From Saprospiraceae bacterium UBA2329 (GTDB taxonomy: Bacteria > Bacteroidota > Bacteroidia > Chitinophagales > Saprospiraceae), in the NCBI GenBank assembly GCA_002344975.1, contig DDUV01000036.1:1-64000 (forward strand): DNA of 64,000 nucleotides, written 5' to 3'. The stretch's first letter is position 1, and every line of letters begins with the position of its first letter. Positions 44,691-54,172 of the stretch are shown in pieces. The translations under genes were made by a program, and so were the position numbers. The notes under the pieces are model-generated. The model was not told where the DNA came from. It saw only the letters and a program-made list of their open reading frames with translations, and ran no database searches.

Positions 44691-46064
44691 TCAACGTTTG
44701 GTGAACGCCACTTTGAGGCGCATTTTGTGTTGGGTGTTTTCAGGCCCGGCAAAGACAATACGACCGCCACGCTGGGCCTTATTAATGATTTGAAGATACA
44801 TCACATTCCCTACCCGGCCTTGGGCCATATTACTGAGTTGGGAGGACACATTCATCCTGTAACGGTCTGGTTTTCCGTCTGTCCCCCTGATGAAAACGCC
44901 CCCAAAAATCGGGATCCGGTTGCTGCCTGCAAAGGTAAAATCGGAAATAGGATTGGGCGCCAATGTAGTATCAGGTACGGTGAGATATACATCCGGGTTG
45001 TTGACATATTTCAGTGAATCATCACCGGAAAAAGCGATGACGGGAATTTCCAGTTCTGCATGGTTGATGATGGCATTCCGAAGGGATGCCGCATGCGGTA
45101 TTTCGATTTTGATATTGGTTCCTGCCATTGCCTGCGCAAAAAGCAGGTTCTTGCCCCGTTCCGGGTCGTTCAGGAAAGGCGCTACCGGCGAGCCGGCGTA
45201 GTCATGCCGGATGCGGGAGGTTCGGGAACTGAATTCATTGATTTCGTACTGGTACTGGCGCGGCAAGCCCGACGCATTGGTGTAGTAGAGAAAAATGCCC
45301 GGTCGAAGGCTGCTCCAGTTAAAAGCTACCAAGCCGTCGGATTGCTGTGTGGGGCGCAGGTAAAGCCCTTTGAAAATGTTTAAGAATGTGGTATCGCTCA
45401 AATAATTTAAGGAGTCCAGCCCAATCAATTCCTGCCCCAGCGCCATGTTCAGCGGGATGCGAAGGTGCGGGTACCGGAGGGTGTCAATTCCCAGACTGGT
45501 ATAATCCAATACCGTGATGCTGTCAATGGTAGGCGAAAACTGTGCGCTGCCTAAGGGTACTGCCGAGGTGGCAAAATTGACATTAGAGTAGTAATTGGCG
45601 GAGGCGTTCATGTCTTCAATCACGCGCAGCACCTCCAGCCCAAACGGCTGAGACGGTTTGCCGTAAAATCCGGCGCTGTCCAAGGTGAGTACCAACACGA
45701 TGGAGTCCAAAATAGCGTCTTTGTAAGAAGGCGGACGCGGAATGGCAAAAAGACTGAGGCGATCCCTGTCTAAAAGGGGCTGTACATAAACGCCGGCAGT
45801 AACTCGGCCCATGACCGGGTCATTGTAGTCGCCGAACATAAAGCGGTCCAATTGATTGGCCAGCGAGGTGCCGGATTGGGTCAGTACGGAATCCACCGTA
45901 ACGGTGGTGGCAATGATAGAAACGGTATCCACATAATCCAATCCGAGGCGGTCTTCGTCCAGCAAATCGGCGCCGAGGTCGGTGAGGTCGGTACAGCCGG
46001 AATAGGAGCCGGCAATAAACAGGCCGCCCAACGCGAGCCACAATAGTAGAATAGGCTTTTTCAT
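44691..46064 (-). CDS. DUF4270 family lipoprotein
   Basis: The protein has 457 residues. A lipobox with Cys24 (GSYSGC) makes it a lipoprotein, followed by CTDLTDLGADLL, typical of DUF4270. The mature protein is beta-rich. DUF4270 is a Bacteroidota family of unknown function. The gene lies between a starch-synthase-like gene and glmS, an order found repeatedly in this phylum. Confidence 0.88.
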   Translation of the reverse strand: MKKPILLLWLALGGLFIAGSYSGCTDLTDLGADLLDEDRLGLDYVDTVSIIATTVTVDSVLTQSGTSLANQLDRFMFGDYNDPVMGRVTAGVYVQPLLDRDRLSLFAIPRPPSYKDAILDSIVLVLTLDSAGFYGKPSQPFGLEVLRVIEDMNASANYYSNVNFATSAVPLGSAQFSPTIDSITVLDYTSLGIDTLRYPHLRIPLNMALGQELIGLDSLNYLSDTTFLNIFKGLYLRPTQQSDGLVAFNWSSLRPGIFLYYTNASGLPRQYQYEINEFSSRTSRIRHDYAGSPVAPFLNDPERGKNLLFAQAMAGTNIKIEIPHAASLRNAIINHAELEIPVIAFSGDDSLKYVNNPDVYLTVPDTTLAPNPISDFTFAGSNRIPIFGGVFIRGTDGKPDRYRMNVSSQLSNMAQGRVGNVMYLQIINKAQRGGRIVFAGPENTQHKMRLKVAFTKR

Positions 46065-46168
46065 GTAAATATCAATGAATTAGAAACTGATACGACCCGA
46101 TATGGATCGCACGGATAAAGACTACCCGAATCAGACTGCGGGTTGGTATAAACATGCTGCAAGATGAA

Positions 46169-46993
46169 TCATTCCTGAGCCTCGACTTCCTCAGCCATCA
46201 GCGAGTTGTAAAACTCTACGATGCCCGGCAGGGCTGCATCTTCACTGAATTCCAGTACAGGCTTATCGGTGTCGGCTAAGGTGGCCTGTGCCACATCGCT
46301 CAAAGTCGGGCTGCCTACCACCACGCCGTCGGCAAATGCCGCAGCGCCTTTGTGCAGGGTAATGCCGGCGCCGTTTTGATAGGCGTGGAGGTCTTCGGCA
46401 TGGAGGTTGTTGATGGCCGCCTTGGTGAAGAAATTTTCAGGCATCTTTTCTTCTAATTCGTCATTGTACAAAGAGTACACGATCTTGGAGTGCTGGAAAA
46501 GCGGCTCTGTTTTATAAGCCGTCTTGAGATATGCAGGAATGAGGCTCGTCATCCATCCGTGGCAATGCACGATGTCGGGCGCCCAGCCGAATTTGCGAAC
46601 CGTTTCCAGAACGCCCTTACAGAAAAACACCATGCGGTCCACATTGTCTTCGTAAATCTGGCCTTCCTCATCCTGAAAAACGTGCTTGCGCCGGAAGAAG
46701 TCGTCGTTGTCTAAAAAATAAACCTGAATGCGCGCTTCCGGCATAGACGCCACCTTGATAATCAGCGGGTAATCGTCGTCGTCCACAATGATGTTCATGC
46801 CTGAAAGGCGCACTACTTCGTGCAGCCGGTGGCGCCGTTCGTTGATGGTGCCGAATTTGGGCATTAAAACCCGGAGTTCCATTCCTTTATCCTGAACGAA
46901 TTGCGGCAGGGTGCGGGTGAAATCTGCTAATTCAGACGGATCGGTAAAAGGAGACATCTCCTGGGTGACGATCAGCACTTTTTTCTTGCTCAT
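46169..46993 (-). CDS. Glycogen/starch synthase-like protein, N-terminal GT5 domain only
   Basis: The protein has 274 residues and resembles the N-terminal half of GT5 glycogen synthases (KKVLIVTQEMSPF, then VHCHGWMTSL). It lacks the C-terminal GT-B half that binds the nucleotide sugar, and the KxGGLAD motif that binds ADP-glucose is replaced by PSELADF. It is therefore unlikely to make glycogen. Stand-alone domains of this kind next to panC are common in Bacteroidota and automatically named glycogen synthase. A TAAATTTG -7-like element lies upstream on the minus strand (47067-47060). Confidence 0.75.
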   Translation of the reverse strand: MSKKKVLIVTQEMSPFTDPSELADFTRTLPQFVQDKGMELRVLMPKFGTINERRHRLHEVVRLSGMNIIVDDDDYPLIIKVASMPEARIQVYFLDNDDFFRRKHVFQDEEGQIYEDNVDRMVFFCKGVLETVRKFGWAPDIVHCHGWMTSLIPAYLKTAYKTEPLFQHSKIVYSLYNDELEEKMPENFFTKAAINNLHAEDLHAYQNGAGITLHKGAAAFADGVVVGSPTLSDVAQATLADTDKPVLEFSEDAALPGIVEFYNSLMAEEVEAQE

Positions 46994-47129
46994 AATGCCT
47001 GTCGGATTTTCAAATATGCTTTACATGGCCGCCAAAAGAGGCGTTTCTGAATAAACGCGCAAATTTAGTAATAATCAACGACTTTGCATCAATTACCGGC
47101 GCACTTAATACGGCCTTAACAAAAAGGTA

Positions 47130-47137
47130 TATCTTTG
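47130..47137 (+). promoter_or_regulatory. Candidate -7 element for panC
   Basis: TATCTTTG lies 38 bp before the panC ATG. The divergent starch-synthase-like gene has TAAATTTG on the opposite strand at 47067-47060, with a TTG about 22 bp further upstream. Confidence 0.5.
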
Positions 47138-47175
47138 AGCGGCGGTTTACAAACGCCCGCCGACCTTGCCAGCGT

Positions 47176-48021
47176 ATGTACGTTTTTCAATATGCCGCCG
47201 ATTTGAGCCGCTACACAAGCATGGCTCCTCACACCTCTGTTGGCTTTGTTCCTACCATGGGCGCGCTGCACGCCGGCCACCTCGCTTTGATCCGCAGGGC
47301 CGTAGCAGCCGGAGACTTGGCAACGGCCAGCATTTTTGTGAATCCCACCCAGTTCAATGACCCGGAAGACCTCCGAAAATATCCGCGCACACCCGAAGCA
47401 GACGTTTCCATACTGGCCAAAGCGGGCTGCCATGCAGTGCTGATGCCTTCCGTAGAGGAAGTGTATCCCGCCGGCGGGCAGAGCTATGAGTTCAGCTTCG
47501 GGCATTTGGAAACAGTGATGGAGGGCGCTTTCCGTCCGGGGCATTTCAAAGGCGTAGCGCAGGTAGTGGCCAGATTGCTCGACATGGTGCGGCCGCAGCG
47601 CTTGTACATGGGGCAAAAGGATTTTCAACAAACGGCCATCGTGGCGGAAATGCTGCGACAACTGAATTCAAGCACCCAACTGATCGTCGCAGAAACGGTT
47701 CGCGAAACGGACGGCTTAGCCATGAGTTCGCGCAATGTGCGCCTCAGCCCCGAATTCCGCGCCGCCGCTCCCGTCATCTACCAATGCCTGTTGGACGCCA
47801 AACGGCTTTACCCGGAAATGGACGCCGCTGCCATTACAGCGCGCGCCATGCAAAAAATGGAAAGCGCCGGTCTGCGCCCCGAATACTTTGAAATTGTGGA
47901 CGGGCGAACCCTCCTGCCTGTTGGAAATCCCCGCCAAGCCGATTTTGTGGTGGCCTGCACGGCAGCCTGGGCCGGCGATGTGAGGCTGATAGATAATGTG
48001 GTGCTGCGGGCTGCGGGGTAA
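47176..48021 (+). CDS. panC: Pantothenate synthetase
   Basis: The enzyme has 281 residues and condenses pantoate with beta-alanine using ATP, the last step of pantothenate synthesis. The nucleotide-binding HIGH-like motif is MGALHAGH (His32 and His35), with FVNPTQF and MSSRN further on. Length and motifs match the family. It is convergent with the antiporter gene, 7 bp away. Confidence 0.96.
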   Translation: MYVFQYAADLSRYTSMAPHTSVGFVPTMGALHAGHLALIRRAVAAGDLATASIFVNPTQFNDPEDLRKYPRTPEADVSILAKAGCHAVLMPSVEEVYPAGGQSYEFSFGHLETVMEGAFRPGHFKGVAQVVARLLDMVRPQRLYMGQKDFQQTAIVAEMLRQLNSSTQLIVAETVRETDGLAMSSRNVRLSPEFRAAAPVIYQCLLDAKRLYPEMDAAAITARAMQKMESAGLRPEYFEIVDGRTLLPVGNPRQADFVVACTAAWAGDVRLIDNVVLRAAG

Positions 48022-48028
48022 AGCAACC

Positions 48029-48988
48029 TCAGCCCCGCTGCAACAAATACGCAATATACCCCACATAGCACAGCACAAAAATGACCCCGTCGTAGCGTTT
48101 GATGACCAAGCGGCGGCCCAGCGCCAAGGCCAGAATGATGAGCGCGCCGGAGAGCACCACCACCAAAAGGTCTATATTCGAGCTTTGCTGAAAAGGAAGC
48201 GGGCGAATGACGCTGCTCAGCCCCAAAATCAACAGGAGGTTGAAGATGTTGGAACCCACCACATTGCCCACGGCAATGTCGGTATTGCGCCGGTATGCCG
48301 CCATGGCCGAAGTGACCAATTCGGGCAGCGAGGTGCCGATGGCGACTACCGTAAGGCCGATGAAAGCCTCGCTCATGCCGAACAACTGGGCCAATTGCAC
48401 GGCGCCGTCCACCACCCATTTGCCACCCAAAAACAGGGCCACAATGCCGATTACCGTGAGCAGCCCCGCTTTGGCGCCCGACATGGCCTGAATGGCCTGG
48501 TCCGGGCTGTCTTCCTTGGCCGATGGGAGCGTGAATACATACATTAAAAACAAGCCGAAGAAAAACAGAATGATGGCGCCGTCTATGCGGCCCAGTCCGT
48601 GTTCGTTGTGTTCCAGCCCGAAGATATCGGTATTGGCCAAAAAGCCGATCAACAAAGCAGCGGCCAGCGAAAACGGGATTTCCGAGAGCACCGTATTGCG
48701 CTGTATGGGCAGGCCGTAAATAATGGCGGAGATGCCCAAAATGAGCAACACATTGGCAATATTACTGCCCAGCACATTACCAATGGCAATACCTGCATTG
48801 CCGTTAATGCTGGCCAATACGTTGACAATCAGTTCCGGAGCCGAGGTGCCGACCGACACGATGGTGAGGCCGATGACAAAGTCACTTATGCCCAAACGTT
48901 TTGCAATAGCAGAAGAGCCTGTCACCAACCAGTCGGCGCCTTTAACCAAAGCCACAAAACCCAACGCGAAGAGTATATAAGTCAGCAT
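48029..48988 (-). CDS. Calcium/sodium antiporter (CaCA family, YrbG-like)
   Basis: The protein has 319 residues and two inverted halves of about five transmembrane helices. The alpha-repeat motifs are VGTSAPEL in the first half and IGTSLPEL in the second, each with the conserved Glu. It exports Ca2+ in exchange for Na+ across the inner membrane. The exact ion preference is inferred from the family. Confidence 0.92.
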   Translation of the reverse strand: MLTYILFALGFVALVKGADWLVTGSSAIAKRLGISDFVIGLTIVSVGTSAPELIVNVLASINGNAGIAIGNVLGSNIANVLLILGISAIIYGLPIQRNTVLSEIPFSLAAALLIGFLANTDIFGLEHNEHGLGRIDGAIILFFFGLFLMYVFTLPSAKEDSPDQAIQAMSGAKAGLLTVIGIVALFLGGKWVVDGAVQLAQLFGMSEAFIGLTVVAIGTSLPELVTSAMAAYRRNTDIAVGNVVGSNIFNLLLILGLSSVIRPLPFQQSSNIDLLVVVLSGALIILALALGRRLVIKRYDGVIFVLCYVGYIAYLLQRG

Positions 48989-49041
48989 GATTGTTCCTGA
49001 TTTCGGAGCGCAAAAATATCTTTACATACTAATATGCCCCA

Positions 49042-52000
49042 ATGTTGAGCGAAAAAGTAAAAACTTATACTAAATTGGCCGGGCGAAACGACGAAACACT
49101 ACACCAAATCAATCTTGTAAAAGAAATGCAGACGCAATTGAACCAGACATGGAGGCCGCGCCGCCTGAATCTTATTTTAGCCATCACCGCAGTAGCCGGA
49201 TTCTTGATGGCTGCCGGCTTGCCGCAATACCCGTCCACCGGGCTGAAGGCCGGTCAAAACCCTGATGAAGACCGCTGGGTGGACTCTATGTTCAACGTTC
49301 TGACGCCAGATGAGCGCCTCGGTCAGCTTTTTATGATTCGCGCTCATTCCGACAAAGGCGCCGATCACATAGCCGGCGTGGAAAAACTCATCCGGGAGTA
49401 CCATGTAGGTGCGCTTTGTTTTTTTCAGGGCACACCTGTCAAGCAGGTAGAACTCACCAACCGATACCAGGCGCTCACCCGCCACATCCCGCTCATGGTA
49501 GCCATTGACGGCGAATGGGGCCTGGGCATGCGCCTTAAAGAAAACACCATCAGTTATCCGAGGCAGTTGCCGCTCGGCGCCATTCAGGACAACTGGCTCA
49601 TTTACGAGTTCGGCAAGGAAGTGGCCCGGCAGTGCCGTCGCATCGGCATCCATGTCAATTTTGCACCGGTGGCGGACGTAAACAACAACGCCGCCAACCC
49701 GGTCATCAACACCCGCTCCTTCGGCGAAGACCGCTATAATGTAGCCGTCAAAAGCAATATGTACGCCAAAGGCATGCAGGACAACGGCGTCATGGCTTGC
49801 GCCAAACACTTCCCCGGCCACGGCGATACCGATGTGGACTCGCATTTAGACCTGCCCTCCATAACGCACGACAGAGCCAGACTGGACAGCATCGAACTGT
49901 TTCCGTTTCGCGAGTTGGCCCGTCAGGGCGTGGGCAGCTTTATGATTGCGCACCTGAATGTGCCTGCATTGGATACCGGCATGAACCGCCCCACCACCCT
50001 CTCGCGCTACACCGTCACCGAGCTGCTGCGCAAAGAAATGGGCTTTGAAGGGCTTGCCTTTACCGATGCGCTGGAAATGAAAGGCGTGACGAAACATTTC
50101 AAACCCGGCGAAGTAGAGGCCGAGGCCCTGCTGGCCGGCAATGACATGCTGGTGCTGCCCGAAAGTATGGAGGCCGCTTTCCGCGAAATCAAACGCTATA
50201 TAGCCGAAGGGCGCATTGCGCAGGCCGAGGTGAACGAGCATGTGAAGCGCGTGCTGCGGGCCAAATACCGGCTGGGGCTTACCACCTTTGCCCCCATTTC
50301 TACCGACAGCCTCGACCAGCAACTCAACTCGCCCGACGCCATCGCCCTGAAATGGAAATTGTACGAGCACAGTCTCACGCTGGCGCGCAACAAGGGCAAC
50401 CTCCTTCCCATCAAAAAAATGAGCACCGATATGGCCGCCCTCAGCATCGGCGCATCGGCCAAGTCCAAGTTTCAGGCGCGATTGGAGAGCTACAAAAAAA
50501 TGCCGCTGTTCCAAAGCCCGAAGGAAATCTCCTCCTCCGAGCGCAGCCGCCTGCTGCAAACGCTGGGCAAAAAAGAATTGGTCATCGTGAGCCTGCACGG
50601 CATGAGTTCTTTCGCCTCGCAGGGCTATGGCCTCAGCAAGAGCGCACTGGATTTTCTGGAAACCCTCGCGCGCCGCACGCAGGTGGTACTGGTGGTGTTC
50701 GGCACGCCTTACAGCCTTCGCCATTTTGATCAAATTGACCCCGTACTCGTGGCTTACGAGGATGATCCGATTGCGCAAGACCTTGCCGCACAGGCTTTAT
50801 TCGGCGCCATCGGTATCAGCGGACGCCTGCCGGTCACGGCTTCTCCGCTGAGCAAATTCAATACCGGCGTCACTACCTCGCCTGTTTTCAAAATGGGCTA
50901 TAACCTGCCCGAACGCGTGGGCATGAGCACGGCTGCGTTTGAAAAAATGGACCGGCTGGCGCAGGAGGCCATTGCAGTAGGCGCTACGCCGGGCTGCGTG
51001 GTGTTGGCGGCCAAAGACGGCCAAATCGTTTATCACAAAGCCTTCGGACACCACACATACAGTAAAACACAGGCCACCCAAGCGGATGATGTGTATGATC
51101 TGGCCTCCGTGACCAAAATTGCGGGAGGCACCCTGGCTCTGATGAAATTGTACGACGACGGCCTCGTTGACCTCGAAACGCCCATCGTGAAATACCTGCC
51201 CGAATTAGCCGGTTCCAACAAAGCCGATCTCCTGCTCAGAGACATCCTCGCACACCGGGCCGGGCTGCAACCCTGGCTGCCGTTTTATCGCAAAACTGTT
51301 GAAAAAACGCCGGAGGAAGTGGTCGTAAAAGACCATTATTACTGCCCGGACGCGATAGACGAATACGATATTCCGGTGGCCTCCAACCTCTACCTTCGCC
51401 GCGACTATGCCGATTCGGTCTGGCAGGAAATCATTGCGTCGCCACTGTTGCCTACGCGTGGTTACCGGTACAGCGACCTGGGTTTTTACATCGTGGCGCG
51501 CATGGTGCATCGCCTCAGCGGGAAAACTTTGGATGCCTATCTGGAAGACAATTTCTTTTGCCCCATGGGCTTGGAAAGCATCGGCTACAATCCCTGGCAG
51601 CGCGTAGAACTGAGCCGCATAGCGCCCACAGAATACGACGCATACTTCAGAATGCAAAAAATACAAGGCTATGTGCATGATATGGGCGCGGCCATGCTGG
51701 GCGGCGTGAGCGGTCATGCAGGTTTGTTTGCCAATGCCGAGGACCTGGCAGCGGTGCTTCAAATGCTGCTCAACTACGGTTATTACGGCGGCCAACGCTA
51801 CCTCGATCCGGCTACGGTAAAAACCTTTGCGGCGCGGCACCCGGCCAGTACCCGGCGCGGCATGGGCTTTGACATGCGGCAAATGGACGCCCGCATGCAC
51901 CAGAATGTGACCACCCGCATGTCGAACGAGGCATTTGGGCACGACGGTTTTACGGGTACCAGCGCCTGGGCCGATCCCGAAACGGGCACCATTTTCATCC

Positions 52001-52179
52001 TGTTGAGCAATCGGACTTATCCCTCCCAAAAAAATTCCAAACTGTCTTCCCAGCGTTTCCGGCAGCGCATGCAAAGCGTTGTTTATCAGTCATTGAAGGC
52101 TGCACCGGATGCGGAGGAATGGGCGCAGGCGAAAATACCGCCGATGGAAGATGGTGGCATTGAGGAGGGGAATCAATAA
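49042..52179 (+). CDS. GH3 beta-N-acetylhexosaminidase fused to a serine hydrolase (beta-lactamase fold)
   Basis: The protein is up to 1045 residues. A second in-frame ATG at 49126 would start just before the hydrophobic segment (LILAITAVAGFLMAAGL) and may be the true start. The GH3 domain (about 80-420) carries KHFPGHGDTDVDSH (His256) and the catalytic nucleophile Asp342 in FTDALEM, as in NagZ-type enzymes. A beta-barrel/alpha-beta domain follows. The C-terminal class C beta-lactamase/DD-peptidase-like domain (about 640-1020) has SxxK at Ser689-Lys692 (SVTK), YSD and HDGF. It probably acts on peptidoglycan or muropeptides in the periplasm. It ends 10 bp before the lgt start. Confidence 0.9.
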   Translation: MLSEKVKTYTKLAGRNDETLHQINLVKEMQTQLNQTWRPRRLNLILAITAVAGFLMAAGLPQYPSTGLKAGQNPDEDRWVDSMFNVLTPDERLGQLFMIRAHSDKGADHIAGVEKLIREYHVGALCFFQGTPVKQVELTNRYQALTRHIPLMVAIDGEWGLGMRLKENTISYPRQLPLGAIQDNWLIYEFGKEVARQCRRIGIHVNFAPVADVNNNAANPVINTRSFGEDRYNVAVKSNMYAKGMQDNGVMACAKHFPGHGDTDVDSHLDLPSITHDRARLDSIELFPFRELARQGVGSFMIAHLNVPALDTGMNRPTTLSRYTVTELLRKEMGFEGLAFTDALEMKGVTKHFKPGEVEAEALLAGNDMLVLPESMEAAFREIKRYIAEGRIAQAEVNEHVKRVLRAKYRLGLTTFAPISTDSLDQQLNSPDAIALKWKLYEHSLTLARNKGNLLPIKKMSTDMAALSIGASAKSKFQARLESYKKMPLFQSPKEISSSERSRLLQTLGKKELVIVSLHGMSSFASQGYGLSKSALDFLETLARRTQVVLVVFGTPYSLRHFDQIDPVLVAYEDDPIAQDLAAQALFGAIGISGRLPVTASPLSKFNTGVTTSPVFKMGYNLPERVGMSTAAFEKMDRLAQEAIAVGATPGCVVLAAKDGQIVYHKAFGHHTYSKTQATQADDVYDLASVTKIAGGTLALMKLYDDGLVDLETPIVKYLPELAGSNKADLLLRDILAHRAGLQPWLPFYRKTVEKTPEEVVVKDHYYCPDAIDEYDIPVASNLYLRRDYADSVWQEIIASPLLPTRGYRYSDLGFYIVARMVHRLSGKTLDAYLEDNFFCPMGLESIGYNPWQRVELSRIAPTEYDAYFRMQKIQGYVHDMGAAMLGGVSGHAGLFANAEDLAAVLQMLLNYGYYGGQRYLDPATVKTFAARHPASTRRGMGFDMRQMDARMHQNVTTRMSNEAFGHDGFTGTSAWADPETGTIFILLSNRTYPSQKNSKLSSQRFRQRMQSVVYQSLKAAPDAEEWAQAKIPPMEDGGIEEGNQ

Positions 52180-52189
52180 CACATTCACT

Positions 52190-53332
52190 ATGTACCCTGA
52201 TCTCTCCTACGTTTTTCACGACCTCATCGGCACACCGGCCGACAACTGGCTGTCCATTTTCAAAACCTACGGCCTGTTTTTGGTATTGGCCGTGCTGAGC
52301 GCCGCCGTGATATTGCAGGCCGAATTGCGCCGCAAAAGCCGCGAGGGACTGCTCCTTCCCCACACCGAAACGCTGACCGAGGGCGGCCCGGCAACGCGGA
52401 ACGAATACATTTCTGCGCTGATCTGGGGCTTTGTTTTGGGTTTCAAATTGCCCTACATTGCCCTGCACTTCCCCGATTTTCAGCAGGATGCAGCCGGCGT
52501 ATTGTTTTCCCTCAAAGGCGTGTGGTGGGCGGGCGCCCTCGGTGCTGTGGCCTACCCGGCATATCTGTGGTTCAGTCGGCGCAACAGCAAGGCCGTCACC
52601 CGCAGTGCCGAGGTGTTTCCGCACGACCGCATCGGCGAAATCACCATTATTGCTGCCGTTTCGGGTGTGGCGGGCGCTAAAGTCTTCTCCATTTTGGAAG
52701 AACCTCAGCAGTTTTTCAACGACCCCGCAGGTACACTTTTCTCCGGCGCGGGCCTCACCATTTACGGCGGTCTCATTTTCGGTTTTGTGGCCGTGTGGCT
52801 GTATTTGCGCAAAAAACAGATTCCCGTGGCGCACGTTATGGATGCCGTAGCGCCGGCCCTCATTGTGGCGTATGGCGTGGGGCGTTTGGGCTGCCATTTT
52901 TCCGGCGACGGCGACTGGGGCATTGCGGCCGGGACGCAACCCGGCTGGTGGTTCCTACCCGACTGGCTGTGGAGCATGGACTATCCGCGCAACATCATCA
53001 ACAGCGGGGTGGCGATGGACGTATGCGACGGGCGTTATTGCCGGAGGCTGGCCGAGCCGGTTTTTCCCACTTCGATTTATGAGGCGGCCATGGCTTTCGG
53101 CATCGGGGGTATTTTGTGGGCATTGCGCAAGCGGGTAAAGGTTCCGGCCATGTTGTTTTTTATCTACTTGATTTTCAATGGCACAGAGCGTTTTTTAATA
53201 GAAAAAATCCGCGTCAATGAGCGCTACGATGCACTGGGCTTTCATTTCACGCAGGCCGAACTGATTGCAGTGCTCATTTTTACGGCAGGCGTAGCAGGAA
53301 CACTTTGGTTGGCACTTAAAACCAAACGATAA
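52190..53332 (+). CDS. lgt: Phosphatidylglycerol-prolipoprotein diacylglyceryl transferase
   Basis: The enzyme has 380 residues with about seven transmembrane helices and transfers diacylglycerol to the lipobox Cys of prolipoproteins. GVGRLGCHFSGDGDWG corresponds to the Lgt signature, with the conserved Arg and Gly. The C-terminal FLIEKIRVNER contains the conserved Glu and Arg. The start at 52190 is chosen over an in-frame codon within the preceding gene. An mscS-like gene follows 7 bp after the stop. Confidence 0.93.
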   Translation: MYPDLSYVFHDLIGTPADNWLSIFKTYGLFLVLAVLSAAVILQAELRRKSREGLLLPHTETLTEGGPATRNEYISALIWGFVLGFKLPYIALHFPDFQQDAAGVLFSLKGVWWAGALGAVAYPAYLWFSRRNSKAVTRSAEVFPHDRIGEITIIAAVSGVAGAKVFSILEEPQQFFNDPAGTLFSGAGLTIYGGLIFGFVAVWLYLRKKQIPVAHVMDAVAPALIVAYGVGRLGCHFSGDGDWGIAAGTQPGWWFLPDWLWSMDYPRNIINSGVAMDVCDGRYCRRLAEPVFPTSIYEAAMAFGIGGILWALRKRVKVPAMLFFIYLIFNGTERFLIEKIRVNERYDALGFHFTQAELIAVLIFTAGVAGTLWLALKTKR

Positions 53333-53339
53333 AACCCGT

Positions 53340-54167
53340 ATGGAACAGTTTCTCAATTACAAAATTCTGAGCATCGGCAGCTTCTCGTTGTCGGTTTATC
53401 ACCTCATCGGCGTAGCAGTCATCATAGCGATTACATCTCTCCTTCTGTGGGTCTTGCGCAAATCCATTTACCGCTCCACCCGCTTCAGTGAGGGCAAAAA
53501 ATATGCATTCTATCAAGTCCTCAAGTATGTGATTATCGTAATAGCCATTTCGGTGGGTTTGCATTTTGTGGGCGTCAATGTGACGGTATTTGTGGCCGGC
53601 TCGGCAGCCTTGTTGGTGGGCTTGGGACTGGGGGTACAGAATTTGTTTAATGACTTCATTTCCGGCATCATCATTCTGTTGGACAGCACAGTGAAAGTGG
53701 GCGACGTCATCGAGGTGAATGGCATCGTGGGCAAGGTGATGGAAATTGAACTCCGCACCACCACGGTATTGACCCGCGACGACACCTACATCATCTTACC
53801 CAATTCGCGCATTACCGGCAATGATCTCAGCAACTGGACGCACGAACATGTAACCTCTCGTTTTGACATCAATGTGGGCGTGGACTACAGTTCGGACATT
53901 GATCTGGTGATGGAATTGCTTCGACAGGCGGCACAGGAGCATAAGGCGGTTAAAAGTGACAAGAAGCCATTCGTTCGATTGCTCGATTATGCCGATTCCG
54001 CAGTGGTGTTCAAGCTCCTTTTTTGGTCGGATGAGGTGTTTCGAATAGAGAATGTGAAAAGCGAAATACGCATTGCTATCTGGCGCAAGTTTAAAGAACA
54101 CGGCGTCTCCATCCCGTTCCCGCAACGTACGCTGCACTTTGCGTCCCCATTGCCTGAAAAAGAATGA
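53340..54167 (+). CDS. Mechanosensitive ion channel, MscS family
   Basis: The protein has 275 residues with three transmembrane segments (about 16-35, 61-80, 85-110). The pore-lining helix has the small-residue pattern AALLVGLGLGVQ, and the beta domain begins FISGIIILLD. It should release solutes upon membrane tension. It is likely cotranscribed with lgt and is convergent with the cvpA-like gene. Confidence 0.93.
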   Translation: MEQFLNYKILSIGSFSLSVYHLIGVAVIIAITSLLLWVLRKSIYRSTRFSEGKKYAFYQVLKYVIIVIAISVGLHFVGVNVTVFVAGSAALLVGLGLGVQNLFNDFISGIIILLDSTVKVGDVIEVNGIVGKVMEIELRTTTVLTRDDTYIILPNSRITGNDLSNWTHEHVTSRFDINVGVDYSSDIDLVMELLRQAAQEHKAVKSDKKPFVRLLDYADSAVVFKLLFWSDEVFRIENVKSEIRIAIWRKFKEHGVSIPFPQRTLHFASPLPEKE

Positions 54168-54172
54168 CCGGC

